Shown here: one piece after another, positions 49,090-58,864 of the stretch | Numbering within the stretch: the stretch's first letter is position 1 | How the letters are laid out: each line of letters opens with the position of its first letter | Origin: Tritrichomonas musculus | Taxonomy: Eukaryota; Parabasalia; Tritrichomonadida; Tritrichomonadidae | Reading direction: 5' to 3' | Length of the DNA stretch: 64,000 nucleotides | Assembly (NCBI GenBank): GCA_039105265.1 | Contig: JAPFFF010000031.1 | Location: 1,612,001-1,676,000 of the forward strand | The notes under the pieces: model-generated | Told to the model about the DNA's origin: nothing | The model's database searches: none | What the model saw: the letters and a program-made list of their open reading frames with translations, nothing else | Program-made: the position numbers and the translations under genes

Positions 49090-49308
49090 TTTTATTAATA
49101 ATTCGCATCCCAAAACTTTGTTTTTAATAAAATATTATTTTTCTATATTCTGCTATTTTTATATTTAAATACTTTAATATTGTAAAAAAATATTTTTACA
49201 TAGATTATATAAAAAATGTGCTTTTTCTAAAAGCTTTTGATTTGTACCTTAATTTTTCAACATTTACTGTTATGGCTACTATATATGTAAGGAAATTCTA
49301 ATTAAAAA

Positions 49309-49548
49309 GGTCCTTTCTGTTTAAAAAAAAGGTCCTTTTAATTATTCAAATTTGAATATGCATTTGAAATATTTGTATGAGTTTTTACAAAAAAATAGAT
49401 TATATATTTATTATCTACCTAAATTAGAGTCCTTTCTGTCAAAAAAATAGTCCTTTCTGCTAACAATAGAGTCCTTTCTGTTAAAAAAGTCCTTTCTGTT
49501 AAAGAGAAAGTCCTTTCGGTCATAAATTAAAAAAAAAGTCCTTCGGTG
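49309..49548. repeat. Cluster of eight GTCCTTTCTG-type motifs
   Basis: Copies of AGTCCTTTCTGTTAAAA begin near 49310, 49332, 49429, 49450, 49470, 49489, 49510 and 49539. The last six are spaced about 20-29 bases, close to two helical turns for most. Copies degrade toward the right (CTTTCGG, CCTTCGG). It is non-coding, and the units are separated by A runs. It may be a decayed tip of a transposon with subterminal binding sites, or a regulatory array. Confidence 0.75.
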
Positions 49549-50006
49549 ATAATTTCATAATGAAATTTTCATTATTTTTGTATAATTTCCTCATAATTTC
49601 CATTTTTAATGAAAAAAATTCCATCATTTTATTTTAATTAAATAAATGTCAGACCTTATAATAATTGTTTATATATAATATTATAAACATATATTTATAT
49701 ATAAACTATAACATAATTTTTTGAACATAAACATATTAAATGATTTCATTATTGATATATCTGTTCAAGTAATCGAAATCATATAATATAAATTATTTAA
49801 TATTATATGTTTGGTCAAAATGGTATATTTTTAAAAAATATAAAGATTATAATTGTTTATAATGGCTAAAATCAAAAAGTAATCTATCATTCTCCTTTTT
49901 CTTGGAGTTTTTAACAAAAAAAATTAGATTTTATAATCTAAATTTTAGATAAAAATTGAGAATCAAATGGCAGTGGTCATAAAATTTGAATGAATTGAAT
50001 TTAATA

Positions 50007-50011
50007 TCACT
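50007..50011 (+). promoter_or_regulatory. Initiator-like TCACT motif
   Basis: TCACT fits TCA(+1)Py(T/A) and would give a 15-base 5' leader before ATG 50024, the usual trichomonad arrangement. Confidence 0.4.
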
Positions 50012-50023
50012 TTTATTTTTGTA

Positions 50024-53000
50024 ATGGGAAACGATATTTCAACGAATCAGCCCAGTTTGGTTCCTCCTCCAAAAATAAAGAATATTCAAGAATTGATTCA
50101 TGCGAAAAGCATAAATGAAAACCTTATATTTGATTTTAATGATAATGATAAAACTGCAATGGTCATCGGGAACAATAATTTAAGTACTAAAATATTTATT
50201 CCTCATTCAATAAAACATAATGATCAAGATTATATTATTATAGGAATCGCAGAAGGATCATTCCAAAATTCAAATATCCAATCAGTAAAATTCCCATCCG
50301 ATTCAGAAGTTCGAATCATTGGTAAAAAAGCATTTTCGGGGACTAAAATTGGTAGTATCGATATTCCACCACATGTTACAGAAATAGGTGAATGGGCCTT
50401 TTCTGAATGTAGAAATCTATGGTGGATCTCGTTTAATTTCGAATTGAAAACTATTGGTAGAGGCGCGTTCCATCTAACAAATTTAATGACAATCTTTATT
50501 GAAGAAAGTGTTACTGAACTTGCAGATGGATGGAATAATAATATGAAAAGGTTAGAGAAAATATGTGTAGTTAAAGGAAATAAAAATTTCAAAATTTCCG
50601 ACGATAAAATATTTATCTTTGGAAAATCCGATCCAAGCAGTGATGAATATGACACAATTGTTTTTTCAAATAGAAGTATCACTAATGTAACAATTCCTCC
50701 TTTTATAAAAAAAATTGGATCAAGTGCATTTGCATATTCAAAGCTTAAATCAATCACGATTCCCAAACAAGTGATTGAAATTAGTGAAAGATCTTTCTAC
50801 TCTTGTGGAGAATTACAAACAGTTGATTTTGAAGAAAATTCTGAACTTCAAATTATTGGTGAATTTGCTTTTTGCGATTCTTCTATAAAGGAAATTATGA
50901 TTCCAAAGCGCGTTAATAAGATTTCAAGCGGAGCTTTTTATCAATGTTCCAGTCTTCAACAAATTAATATTCCTGATGATAGCGAACTTCAAGTAATCGA
51001 AGAAATTGCTTTTGAGTATTCGTTGATTAAAAGCATCAATATTCCATCAAGCTTAACTAAACTCAAAGATAATTGGTTAAAATCGTCTGTTAGTAAAAAT
51101 TTTGAAGTTCATATTGATGTAAAAAATAAAGTATTCAAATATTTTGAAGACAAAATCATCGTCGGAAAATCAAACCCAGAGAGTGATGATTATGATGATC
51201 TTATTTTTGTCCGTAAAGACATTACAAAGTTAACAATCCCAGCATTTGTTAAGAGAATAACGCCATATTCTTTTTGCAATTGCAAAAATCTTGATTCAAT
51301 TGAATTTGAAGAAAATTCAAAATTGCAAATAATTGAATCAAGAGCATTTTTTTTATGTTCAATTGAAAGCCTGACAATTCCTGCAAGTGTTGTTTCAATA
51401 AAAGAAGGAGCATTTGAATATGCCGATAAGTTAGTTGAGGTGAATGTTGATATAAATAATTCACAATACAAAAAACAAGATGGTTTAATCATTGGCAAGA
51501 CCGATCCAAAAAATGATGATTATGATATTCTTATTTTTGCAAATAAAAATATTGAAAAAGCAGAAATTCCTTCAACTATAAAAAGAATTTGGCCAAATGC
51601 TTTTAGAAATACAAATTTGACATCAATCACGATACCAAAAAGTGTTGTTGAAATAGGTGATTCATCTTTCCAATACTGTGGCAAACTTGAAGAAGTTAAA
51701 TTTGAAGATGATTCAGAATTAAAAATAATTGGCAAATCTGCATTTTTCAGCTCTTCAATTAAAACAATTGTAATTCCACCAAATGTTACTCAAATTTCAG
51801 ATGAAGCATTTTCAATTTCCCAACTAAAACAAATTGTTTTTTCTGAGAATTCAAAACTTCGTTCAATTGGAGATAGCGCATTTTCATATACTTATATTAA
51901 GAATATTATTATTCCACCAAATGCAACAGAAATAAGTTCCAGTGCTTTTTCAGAATGTAAAGCCTTAAAAGGAATTGTCTTTGAAAATAAAAAAATGAAT
52001 TTGAAATCGTTAAAATTTAAAAAGTGCAATGCCATATTATTATTAAAAAATGAAGAATCTATCAATGGTCATCCAATCTTTGATTTCAATCTTTTATATA
52101 GGACAGCCAAATTTAAAGGTTGCGTTTTTGAAGTTGATTCTATTTTGATTCCAAAAAGTGTTAAACGCGGTTTATTGGAATACACAGTAACGGAAATATC
52201 AGAAAAAGCCTTTGAAAAATCAGAGACTATACAAACAGCTCAATTTCCAGATGATTCATTACTTCAAATCATTGGAAGTAGCTCATTTGCAAGTTCAACT
52301 ATTCAGAATATTACAATACCAGCAAGTGTCATAGAAATCTGCCCTTTTGCCTTTAATGATTGCTCTAAACTTAGCAAAGTTACATTTGGGGCAAATTCAA
52401 ATTTGCGCATAATTGGAAAAGCTTCATTTAGAAATTTAAAAATTAAAAGCATCAAAATTCCAGAGAATGTAATTGAAATACATGAAGATGCGTTTTTAAA
52501 TTGTTATAAACTTTGTGATTTTGAATTTGAAGGTATACCAAAACTGAAAATAATTGGAGCTAATTTTATTAATAATACTTTTCTTTCTAATTTAACAGTT
52601 CCAGCAAGTGTTGTTGAATTAAAGGATGGTTGGTCAAATGATTTATTTGGGACTAAAGTTGATGTTAGTGAAGGTAATCAAATTTATAAAGTTTTTGAAG
52701 ACAATTTCATAATAGGCAAATCAGATCCAAAAAGTGATGATTATGATAAAATTGTTTATGCTTATAATAATCTTAAGAAAATAGAAATCCCATTATTTAT
52801 TAAGAAAATTTCAGGTTTTTCTAGAATAGAAATTAAAAGTATAACGATTCCAGATCATGTTACAGAGATCGGTTCTTATTCGTTTAAATCTTGTGATTCA
52901 TTAAAGCATATTATGTTTTCAGAAAAATCACAACTCAGAATCATTGGTTCAAATGCATTTGAATCGTGTAATATTGAAAGCATCACTATTCCTCCTCATG

Positions 53001-54223
53001 TTATAGAAATTCAGAAACAAGCATTTCAACACAGTAAGTTAAAACAATTAAAATTCTCAGATAACTCAGAATTAAAAATAATTCATGATGAAGCTTTCAG
53101 TTATTGTTCTATAAATGTTGTACAAATTCCATCAAGTGTGATTGAAATAGGAGAAGGCGCATTCCAATACTGTAATTTAGTAAATGTTGTATTTTCTGAA
53201 AATTCAAATCTCCAAATTATTAGAATAGATGCCTTCAGAAATAATCCATTAGAATTCTTTATAATTCCCCAATCTGTAACACAATTTGATGAAAGTTTAG
53301 TTAGCTTTTGTGATAATCTTTCATATATTATCATCAATTCAAATTTGAGTTCAAGCAATACCATTAAAATACAAGAAAAAGTTCAAATTATATCACATAG
53401 CAATCTTTATAAAAGTGAAGATGATGAATATTATCTTTCATTTGACTTCAATGATGATGAAAAGACTGCAAAAATTAAAGGATTAAATATAAAGAAAGAT
53501 TTTGTGGCAGTTCCTCGATCAGTTTATCATAACGGCAATGAATACATTGTTACTGAGATTTGTAATGGTGCTTTTGAAAACTCAGAAATAAAAATAATTT
53601 ATTTCCCATCCGACTCTGAAGTCCAAATCATTGGAGAAAATTCATTTGCCGAGTCACCTATTCATAACATCGTAATTCCATCAAGTGTAACTCAAATATG
53701 CGACAATGCATTTCAAAGCTGTCAACTTAAAAATGTTATTTTTGCCCAGAATTCAAAAATTACTTCAATTGGCAAAAATGCATTTGCTAATACTCTTGTG
53801 GAAGAGATTCAAATTCCGCCAAGTGCCAAGCAAATAAGCACTGATGCATTCTCAGATTGCTCTTCTCTGAAAAATATCTTTTTTGATGAGAAATCAGAAT
53901 TTAAACCACAACAATTCGGAGTATATCCTGAAAGTAAGCCAGAATCTCAAAAAAATACTGAAACAAAATCAACTTCTCAGGATGATAAGGAAGGAAAGGC
54001 AACTTTTAAAGATGATAATGAAAGAAAGGAAACTTCTCAGGATGATAATGAAGGAAAAGCAACTATTAAGGATGATAATGAAAGAAAGGCAACTTCTCAG
54101 AATGATAAAGAAGAAGAATCAACTTCTCAAGATGATAATGAAGAAGAATCAACTTCTCAAGATGATAATGAAGAAGAATCAACTTCTCAGGATGATAATG
54201 AAGAAGAATCAACTTCTGAATAA
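50024..54223 (+). CDS. Large cytoplasmic BspA-like LRR protein, possible N-myristoylation
   Basis: Intact 1399-residue protein made almost wholly of LRR_5/BspA-type repeats (e.g. IPPHVTEIGEWAFSECRNL, IPSSVIEIGEGAFQYCNL). They are grouped in several cycles, each opened by a FDFND/KTAxIxG strand pair and a GKSDPxSDDYD turn (seen at least four times). It has no signal peptide and no TM, unlike the surface protein at 24975. The start MGNDIST fits the N-myristoylation consensus (Gly2, Ser6), so it may sit on the inner face of a membrane. The last ~85 residues are acidic tandem repeats (TSQDDNEEES). Role unknown; cytoplasmic LRR proteins of this kind are a large, poorly studied trichomonad family. 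Confidence 0.8.
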   Translation: MGNDISTNQPSLVPPPKIKNIQELIHAKSINENLIFDFNDNDKTAMVIGNNNLSTKIFIPHSIKHNDQDYIIIGIAEGSFQNSNIQSVKFPSDSEVRIIGKKAFSGTKIGSIDIPPHVTEIGEWAFSECRNLWWISFNFELKTIGRGAFHLTNLMTIFIEESVTELADGWNNNMKRLEKICVVKGNKNFKISDDKIFIFGKSDPSSDEYDTIVFSNRSITNVTIPPFIKKIGSSAFAYSKLKSITIPKQVIEISERSFYSCGELQTVDFEENSELQIIGEFAFCDSSIKEIMIPKRVNKISSGAFYQCSSLQQINIPDDSELQVIEEIAFEYSLIKSINIPSSLTKLKDNWLKSSVSKNFEVHIDVKNKVFKYFEDKIIVGKSNPESDDYDDLIFVRKDITKLTIPAFVKRITPYSFCNCKNLDSIEFEENSKLQIIESRAFFLCSIESLTIPASVVSIKEGAFEYADKLVEVNVDINNSQYKKQDGLIIGKTDPKNDDYDILIFANKNIEKAEIPSTIKRIWPNAFRNTNLTSITIPKSVVEIGDSSFQYCGKLEEVKFEDDSELKIIGKSAFFSSSIKTIVIPPNVTQISDEAFSISQLKQIVFSENSKLRSIGDSAFSYTYIKNIIIPPNATEISSSAFSECKALKGIVFENKKMNLKSLKFKKCNAILLLKNEESINGHPIFDFNLLYRTAKFKGCVFEVDSILIPKSVKRGLLEYTVTEISEKAFEKSETIQTAQFPDDSLLQIIGSSSFASSTIQNITIPASVIEICPFAFNDCSKLSKVTFGANSNLRIIGKASFRNLKIKSIKIPENVIEIHEDAFLNCYKLCDFEFEGIPKLKIIGANFINNTFLSNLTVPASVVELKDGWSNDLFGTKVDVSEGNQIYKVFEDNFIIGKSDPKSDDYDKIVYAYNNLKKIEIPLFIKKISGFSRIEIKSITIPDHVTEIGSYSFKSCDSLKHIMFSEKSQLRIIGSNAFESCNIESITIPPHVIEIQKQAFQHSKLKQLKFSDNSELKIIHDEAFSYCSINVVQIPSSVIEIGEGAFQYCNLVNVVFSENSNLQIIRIDAFRNNPLEFFIIPQSVTQFDESLVSFCDNLSYIIINSNLSSSNTIKIQEKVQIISHSNLYKSEDDEYYLSFDFNDDEKTAKIKGLNIKKDFVAVPRSVYHNGNEYIVTEICNGAFENSEIKIIYFPSDSEVQIIGENSFAESPIHNIVIPSSVTQICDNAFQSCQLKNVIFAQNSKITSIGKNAFANTLVEEIQIPPSAKQISTDAFSDCSSLKNIFFDEKSEFKPQQFGVYPESKPESQKNTETKSTSQDDKEGKATFKDDNERKETSQDDNEGKATIKDDNERKATSQNDKEEESTSQDDNEEESTSQDDNEEESTSQDDNEEESTSE
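53971..54220 (+). repeat. C-terminal 30-bp tandem repeat
   Basis: Eight or so units of ACTTCTCAGGATGATAATGA with AAGAAGAATCA or AAGGAAAGGCA endings, encoding TSQDDNEEES and variants at the end of the LRR gene. Confidence 0.85.
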
Positions 54224-54352
54224 GTAAATTTCAAATCATTGGAAATATATTTTTATTTTTATTTTTATATTTTTCAATAGATTATTTCCATTAGTTAAAG
54301 GTGATATGAATTAATATTAGTTATATATTATTAAAATTTTGAAAAGATGAGA

Positions 54353-54424
54353 GGGTAAGTAGTGTAATGGTTAGCATTATTGATTGTGGCTCAATAGACC
54401 CGTGTTCGATTCACGGCTTACCCA
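54353..54424 (+). tRNA. tRNA-His (anticodon GTG)
   Basis: 72 bases that fold fully. The acceptor GGGTAAG pairs with CTTACCC. The D arm lies within TAGTGTAATGGTTAGCAT. The anticodon stem ATTGA/TCAAT closes the 7-base loop TTGTGGC, with anticodon GTG at 54386-54388. The T stem CCGTG/CACGG closes loop TTCGATT, and A is the discriminator. The internal A box (TAGTGTAATGG) and B box (GTTCGATTC) fit RNA polymerase III promoters. There is no intron and no encoded CCA. Decoding CAC and CAT by wobble is expected. Confidence 0.93.
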
Positions 54425-54426
54425 AG

Positions 54427-54435
54427 TTTTTTTTT
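54427..54435 (+). terminator. RNA polymerase III T-run terminator
   Basis: A nine-T run starting three bases after the tRNA-His discriminator, as expected for polymerase III termination. Confidence 0.75.
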
Positions 54436-54477
54436 CTGTTATAAATTTTGAAAATTTTAAAGAAATAAAGCAAAATA

Positions 54478-56014
54478 CCCATGTTTTCTACGATAGGAGA
54501 TACTTTTTCCAATTCAATGATTTACATATTATTCTCTCACAATTTTTGTTTAAAAAAGTTCTAGAGTACGTTTATTTTCTTTAGAACATATTTTCTATTT
54601 ATTCAAAATGTGACAGTTCTTTTTTTATTATTCAATTTTGTAAAAAAAAAAAAAAAATACGTTTTTTATTTATTTTTTTCAAAAAAATTAGTTTTCTCCT
54701 TCATTTTTTAGGAATTCAAAAAAAAAGTTTTAAAAATATTTTATCTATCTAAAGCTTATTATTTTTCAAAAATAAAATTTTCGGGGGAAAAAAAAAGCAG
54801 AAAAAATTCTTTTTGTTTGAAAATGTACTTCATTTTAAACAATGGTTTATTATCAAAAAATATTTCTCTGGTAATTAGCTTTCGAATAAAAGATGTTTCA
54901 TCTCTTTTTATTTTTTTATCCTTGCAAAATGCATAATTTAAGATTAAATTTTTTTTTAAATATACTTGGTGTAACCGAAATTTATATACATATTTAACAT
55001 ATACATTACTTAAATTTTTATTTTAACATAAAATCTATTAAATGTCTTTTTGATTGTTATATATCTTGAGTTTTTATGCTTCATTACTTTAATAAAAATG
55101 GCTTAGATATGAATAGTAATGTAATAAATTCTTCATACAATACTTTTATATGATTTTTTCACCATCTTTTTTTTCGAGATAATTAAATATTATTTTGGTA
55201 TTTATTTGATAAATAGACAAATTGAAGGGAGTATATCATATATTATTTGAGATCAAATATTGTTCATGATGTTTTTTCTTTTTTTATTGGTAAAATAAAA
55301 AAAAAAAAAATTAAAATAAGCAAAATTTAATTAATTTATAAAATTATAATTACATATTTCAATTTAATAGTATATATTTAAAAAGGTAATTAAGATTTTT
55401 TTATTTATTTTTCATAAAATAAGATATTTTTATTCTATTATTTAATTCTGAATTTATATTTTATCTTCAGAAAATTGAGATTATTAGATTATAATTTTAT
55501 TACAAAATTCTGAATTTATATAATTTTTCTTCAGAAAAAGATAATATTTTATAAATTACAAAATCACAAAATTATTATAATAATGCCACGGCTGATTATT
55601 CAAACATTATTAATAATTGAAAAAATGTTTTATAAGCATTATTAAATTGATATCTTTTCAATTTGAATTAGAATCAAATAAAGCATTCAATTTTAAATGT
55701 TGATTATTTAGTCTATATAATAAAATGTAATAATTTTCAAAATATTTTAAACATATTTGCTAATTATAAATTATATATTCATGAAAAATAAGTACTATAA
55801 AATATAAAGCTCTTTAAATATAGAAAAATATGTTCCAATAGATTAAATATCTTTCAATTCTTTTATCTATTTGATTTGAATGCAAATGTCTTAGAAAAAA
55901 AAATCAATGATGACAATTCTTTTTTGAATACTTTTATTTCAAAAATAAGCTGACACATTGAATTTTAAATGGAATTCAATTGGAAAAAGTATCTCCCATC
56001 GTAGAAAACATGGG
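54478..56014. mobile_element. TA-flanked inverted-repeat element, 1537 bp, no transposase
   Basis: The ends CCCATGTTTTCTACGAT and their mirror form 41-bp terminal inverted repeats with two mismatches (54478-54518 and 55974-56014). They are flanked by TA on both sides (54476-54477 and 56015-56016), as in Tc1/mariner-class insertions. The interior is very AT-rich with no coding frame, so it is a non-autonomous, internally diverged member. It sits 53 bases after tRNA-His and its right end is 14 bases before the start of a kinase pseudogene, so its insertion probably separated that gene from its promoter. Confidence 0.8.
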
Positions 56015-56028
56015 TATTTAAACATCAA

Positions 56029-56994
56029 ATGAGTAAAAAGCAAAATCTGGGACAAAAAGAAGAATTAATTCATAAAAAAAATGAATTGGAATCTCAATTG
56101 TTGACCAAAACAAAAGAGCTTCAAGAAATGCCAATGTTGAAAGAGTTATATATGAAAAATTAAAAGCTGAATTAGCCAAACAAAAAGGAGAATTAGCAAA
56201 AATACAAGAAACACCGTCAATTCAGCAGGGCAAAAATCGAACAATAAAAATCCTTGATTCATTATCAATTCAAAATCTAGAAAAAATAGAATCCTTATTA
56301 AATGAAAAAGGGCAAGGATACAACGTTACAAAAGTTGCAAAGAAAAACTCTTATATATTGAAAGAGATAAAAATCCTAAATCCTAATTATGATAATATTC
56401 AGAAATTTATTAACGAATATGAATCCATAAATAAGTTCAATCATCTTAATATTCTACAAACAAATAGTGTTTTCTATAACAATGAGAAAAATACATTTTC
56501 AATACTATATAATTATTGTCCATTCAATTTAGAGCAAGCTATAATTAAAAAAATGTTTACAAATGCACAGATAGTTTATCTAATTTATCAAATTGCCAGC
56601 GTAATGAAATTTATCCATTCAAAACAAATTATCCATCGAAATCTAATTCCTTCAAATATTCTAATTTCAGAAGATGGAACTGTCAAAGTTTGTGGTTTTG
56701 GAATCTCTCATTTAATGGCAATAAAAGATCAAGTATTAATATATGGTCAAGAGAATTTGGCACCTGAACTTTTGAATGAAAATGAGTATGACCAAAAAGC
56801 AGACGTTTTCTCATTCGGAATCATCGTGTTTTTCATGCTCACCGGTTGAACCAAAAAATCGTCCAAGTTTTGGAATCATTTGTGACATTTTGGAACAGAA
56901 TAATTTCAATTTGGCGTCATTGCATCCGCAAGAGACAGAAAGAGTTGTTATATTAAGTGCTCAATATAAAAAGCAGATTGATTTTTTTTTATAA
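56029..56994 (+). pseudogene. Protein kinase-like pseudogene
   Basis: An ATG-started coiled-coil (MSKKQNLGQKEELIHKKNEL) loses frame near 56135, continues as KLKAELAKQKGELAKIQETP, and leads into a kinase domain: YILKEIKILNPNYDN, LIYQIASVMKFIHSKQIIHR, NLIPSNILISEDGTVKVCGF, LAPELLNENEYDQKADVFSF. The frame stops after FFMLTG at 56849. About 50 residues of the C-lobe are missing before KNRPSFGIICDILEQNNFN resumes in another frame and ends at 56994. HRD reads HRN and DFG reads GFG, so the parent may already have been a pseudokinase. A frameshift, an internal deletion and the transposon insertion upstream all argue that this copy is dead. Confidence 0.7.
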
Positions 56995-57092
56995 ATAAGT
57001 AAATATTAGTGTGGAAAAGTTAAAAAAGTTCAATAAAAACGTTAGAATTGTTGTATTAAGTCCTCAATATAAAAAGCAGATTGAATTTTTTA
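56944..57092 (+). repeat. Partial tandem duplication of the kinase gene 3' end
   Basis: The stretch encoding ILSAQYKKQIDFF (from 56944) recurs 103 bases later at 57047-57092 (GTTGTATTAAGTCCTCAATA and onward) with a few differences. This indicates a local duplication after or during decay of the gene. Confidence 0.65.
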
Positions 57093-57574
57093 TAAAAAAA
57101 AAAAAAAAAATATAATATTATTAAAAAAAAATATATTTTTTTTTTTCAAAGCAATAATAATAATGTTAAAGGATATCTAAAATGTTAACTGATTGAAAAA
57201 ATTTTGGCAACTAAGACTAAAGTTATTAATGAAGACTTGTTCAAAAGAGTGCCAAAGAAAGTTCATTTAACTATGCTTATTGATTAAAATTAATGTTTAT
57301 ATGTATTTTCTATTATTGTATTCAATGTTCTTTTAAGTTTATATAGTATTATTTCTAACAATGAGATATCATCATTTTGGAGATCATAAATCCAAACAAA
57401 TGAATCATATATTTCTTTGTTGATTTTGTTTTTAAAATATGGTTTAAAATATTGTCATAATTTTATAACCAGATATTTTCATGTTCTTTTTTTAGCTTTG
57501 ATAATATATTAAAAATCTTTTCGTGTATAATAATGCTCTTTTCTATTTTTATTGTTTTTTCACAATATTACCAG
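57093..57574. other. Decayed region, no intact gene
   Basis: AT-rich with A/T runs. A short plus-strand piece at ~57200-57290 reads KVINEDLFKRVPKKVHLTML, reminiscent of the BACK part of trichomonad BTB proteins. A minus-strand piece at ~57440-57310 reads YDSFVWIYDLQNDDISLLEI. Neither extends, and both may be gene debris. Confidence 0.35.
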
Positions 57575-57690
57575 TTGATTTAAAACTATACATTCATAAA
57601 AGGTTTCTTCTTCAATTGTTGGTATGGATCCGTTTAAATTATTACATTCTTTGAAGGCAGATTTTGCAATTGTAATAACACAATTGGAGT
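57575..57690 (-). pseudogene. BspA-like LRR fragment
   Basis: On the minus strand the frame reads NCVITIAKSAFKECNNLN then GSIPTIEEETFYECIVLN. These are two LRR_5 repeats of the IxxIxxxAFxxCxxL type, with no flanking repeats in frame. It is a small relic of an LRR gene. Confidence 0.55.
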
Positions 57691-57805
57691 TATTGAAGAA
57701 TAAAATGATATGGAAAAACATAAAAGTATAAAAACCGATTTTTGATTAGAAAAATTAATGGTTATTTATCCGAACAAATATCTTCAGAAATTTTAAAATT
57801 TGCGT

Positions 57806-58810
57806 ATGAAGGCAAAAACTAAAGGATTAGCTATTACATTTATTGGATTTTTAAGCATGACACTTCTTTCTTTAATTTTTATAATGATAGATCCGAAATC
57901 TTCTTCTCTATCAAATATTCAATATCGACATCGGCGTGCCTTTATTATAGGTATCGATGGAATAGGGAATCTACCCAAGATTGTAGAAACGCCTGGAATA
58001 CATCGGGTTATTAACAACGGTATATATACATATGATGCGCAAACTGTTCATCCATCTCTTTCTGCAGAAAGTTGGACTACTCTTCTTCACGGCGTTGGAC
58101 CCGAGAAGCACAAAATCTACACAAAATTTGTAATGAACGAAGGCCAAATTATCATTCAAAAACCAGAATCAGCTTTTCCGGTCACATCACCATATCCGTC
58201 CATTTATCGGTTGATTTATGAGAAAGACAAAACGGCGAATATGGCATGTTTTTCAAATTTGGAATATATTCCCAAGAACATTATTGAAAATGGCATAAAC
58301 GTATATAAATATTTTAACAAATCTGAAGAATCGCTTGTGAACCGTTTCTCTGAATATATGAAGTTGAATGATCCATGGCTTGTTTTTTTCCAACTTGATG
58401 ACACTGACAGAGCTGGTCACAAATTTGGATTTTTTTCTGATGAACATAAAAAGCAACTTATGAAGACTGATTTGGCAGTGAGTAAGATTATCGATACAAT
58501 TGAAAAATATGATAAAAATAATGAGGATTTGATCTTAATTGTAACTGATCATGGCGGTAGTGGTGATCTGTTCTCTGAAATTAATATGGTAAGACCTTCT
58601 TTTATTTGCGAAAAATGTAAGCATGGTTCAAAGGATCCAAAGGATATGACAATTTTTTGGACTGCAAGAGGTAAAGGAATTTGTAAAAATAGGCAAATTA
58701 CACATCATGTTTCAATTCGAGATACTGCTAAATTTGTTGCTTCTTATTTGAAACTTCAAATTCCTAAAACATGGGAAGGTTATGATTTATCTCCTGAATT
58801 TCGGTGTTAA
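57806..58810 (+). CDS. Type II membrane phosphodiesterase/nucleotide pyrophosphatase (alkaline phosphatase superfamily)
   Basis: 334 residues from ATG 57806; a TTG two codons earlier was not used. An N-terminal signal-anchor (GLAITFIGFLSMTLLSLIFI, ~7-28) is followed by the type I phosphodiesterase domain. Metal and catalytic positions are kept: IDGIG (Asp ~50), the nucleophile region PSLSAESWTTLLHGVGPEKH, DDTDRAGHKFGF (~198-209), TDHGG (~247), and a late His in ITHHVSIRDTAK. The domain is shorter than animal ENPP enzymes and lacks their nuclease-like and somatomedin parts. It probably hydrolyses nucleotide or phospho-ester substrates on the luminal or cell-surface side. A TIR element begins 54 bases after the stop. 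Confidence 0.82.
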   Translation: MKAKTKGLAITFIGFLSMTLLSLIFIMIDPKSSSLSNIQYRHRRAFIIGIDGIGNLPKIVETPGIHRVINNGIYTYDAQTVHPSLSAESWTTLLHGVGPEKHKIYTKFVMNEGQIIIQKPESAFPVTSPYPSIYRLIYEKDKTANMACFSNLEYIPKNIIENGINVYKYFNKSEESLVNRFSEYMKLNDPWLVFFQLDDTDRAGHKFGFFSDEHKKQLMKTDLAVSKIIDTIEKYDKNNEDLILIVTDHGGSGDLFSEINMVRPSFICEKCKHGSKDPKDMTIFWTARGKGICKNRQITHHVSIRDTAKFVASYLKLQIPKTWEGYDLSPEFRC

Positions 58811-58818
58811 ATAAAAAA

Positions 58819-58820
<2 letters not shown>

Positions 58821-58854
<34 letters not shown>
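58821..58854. repeat. Poly-T tract, about 34 bases
   Basis: Pure T run 10 bases after the phosphodiesterase stop codon and just before the inverted-repeat element. Confidence 0.9.
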
Positions 58855-58859
<5 letters not shown>

Positions 58860-58864
58860 TTTTA

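Larger units (their letters stand above)
49090..50023. other. Intergenic region with a short-motif repeat cluster
   Basis: About 930 bases with no gene. The left half contains the GTCCTTTCTG cluster listed separately. The right half is featureless AT-rich DNA leading to the LRR gene promoter. Confidence 0.6.

Noticed and set aside
54384-54584. 66-residue plus-strand frame near the tRNA
   Set aside because: It starts inside the tRNA-His gene and runs into the inverted-repeat element, so it is not coding.
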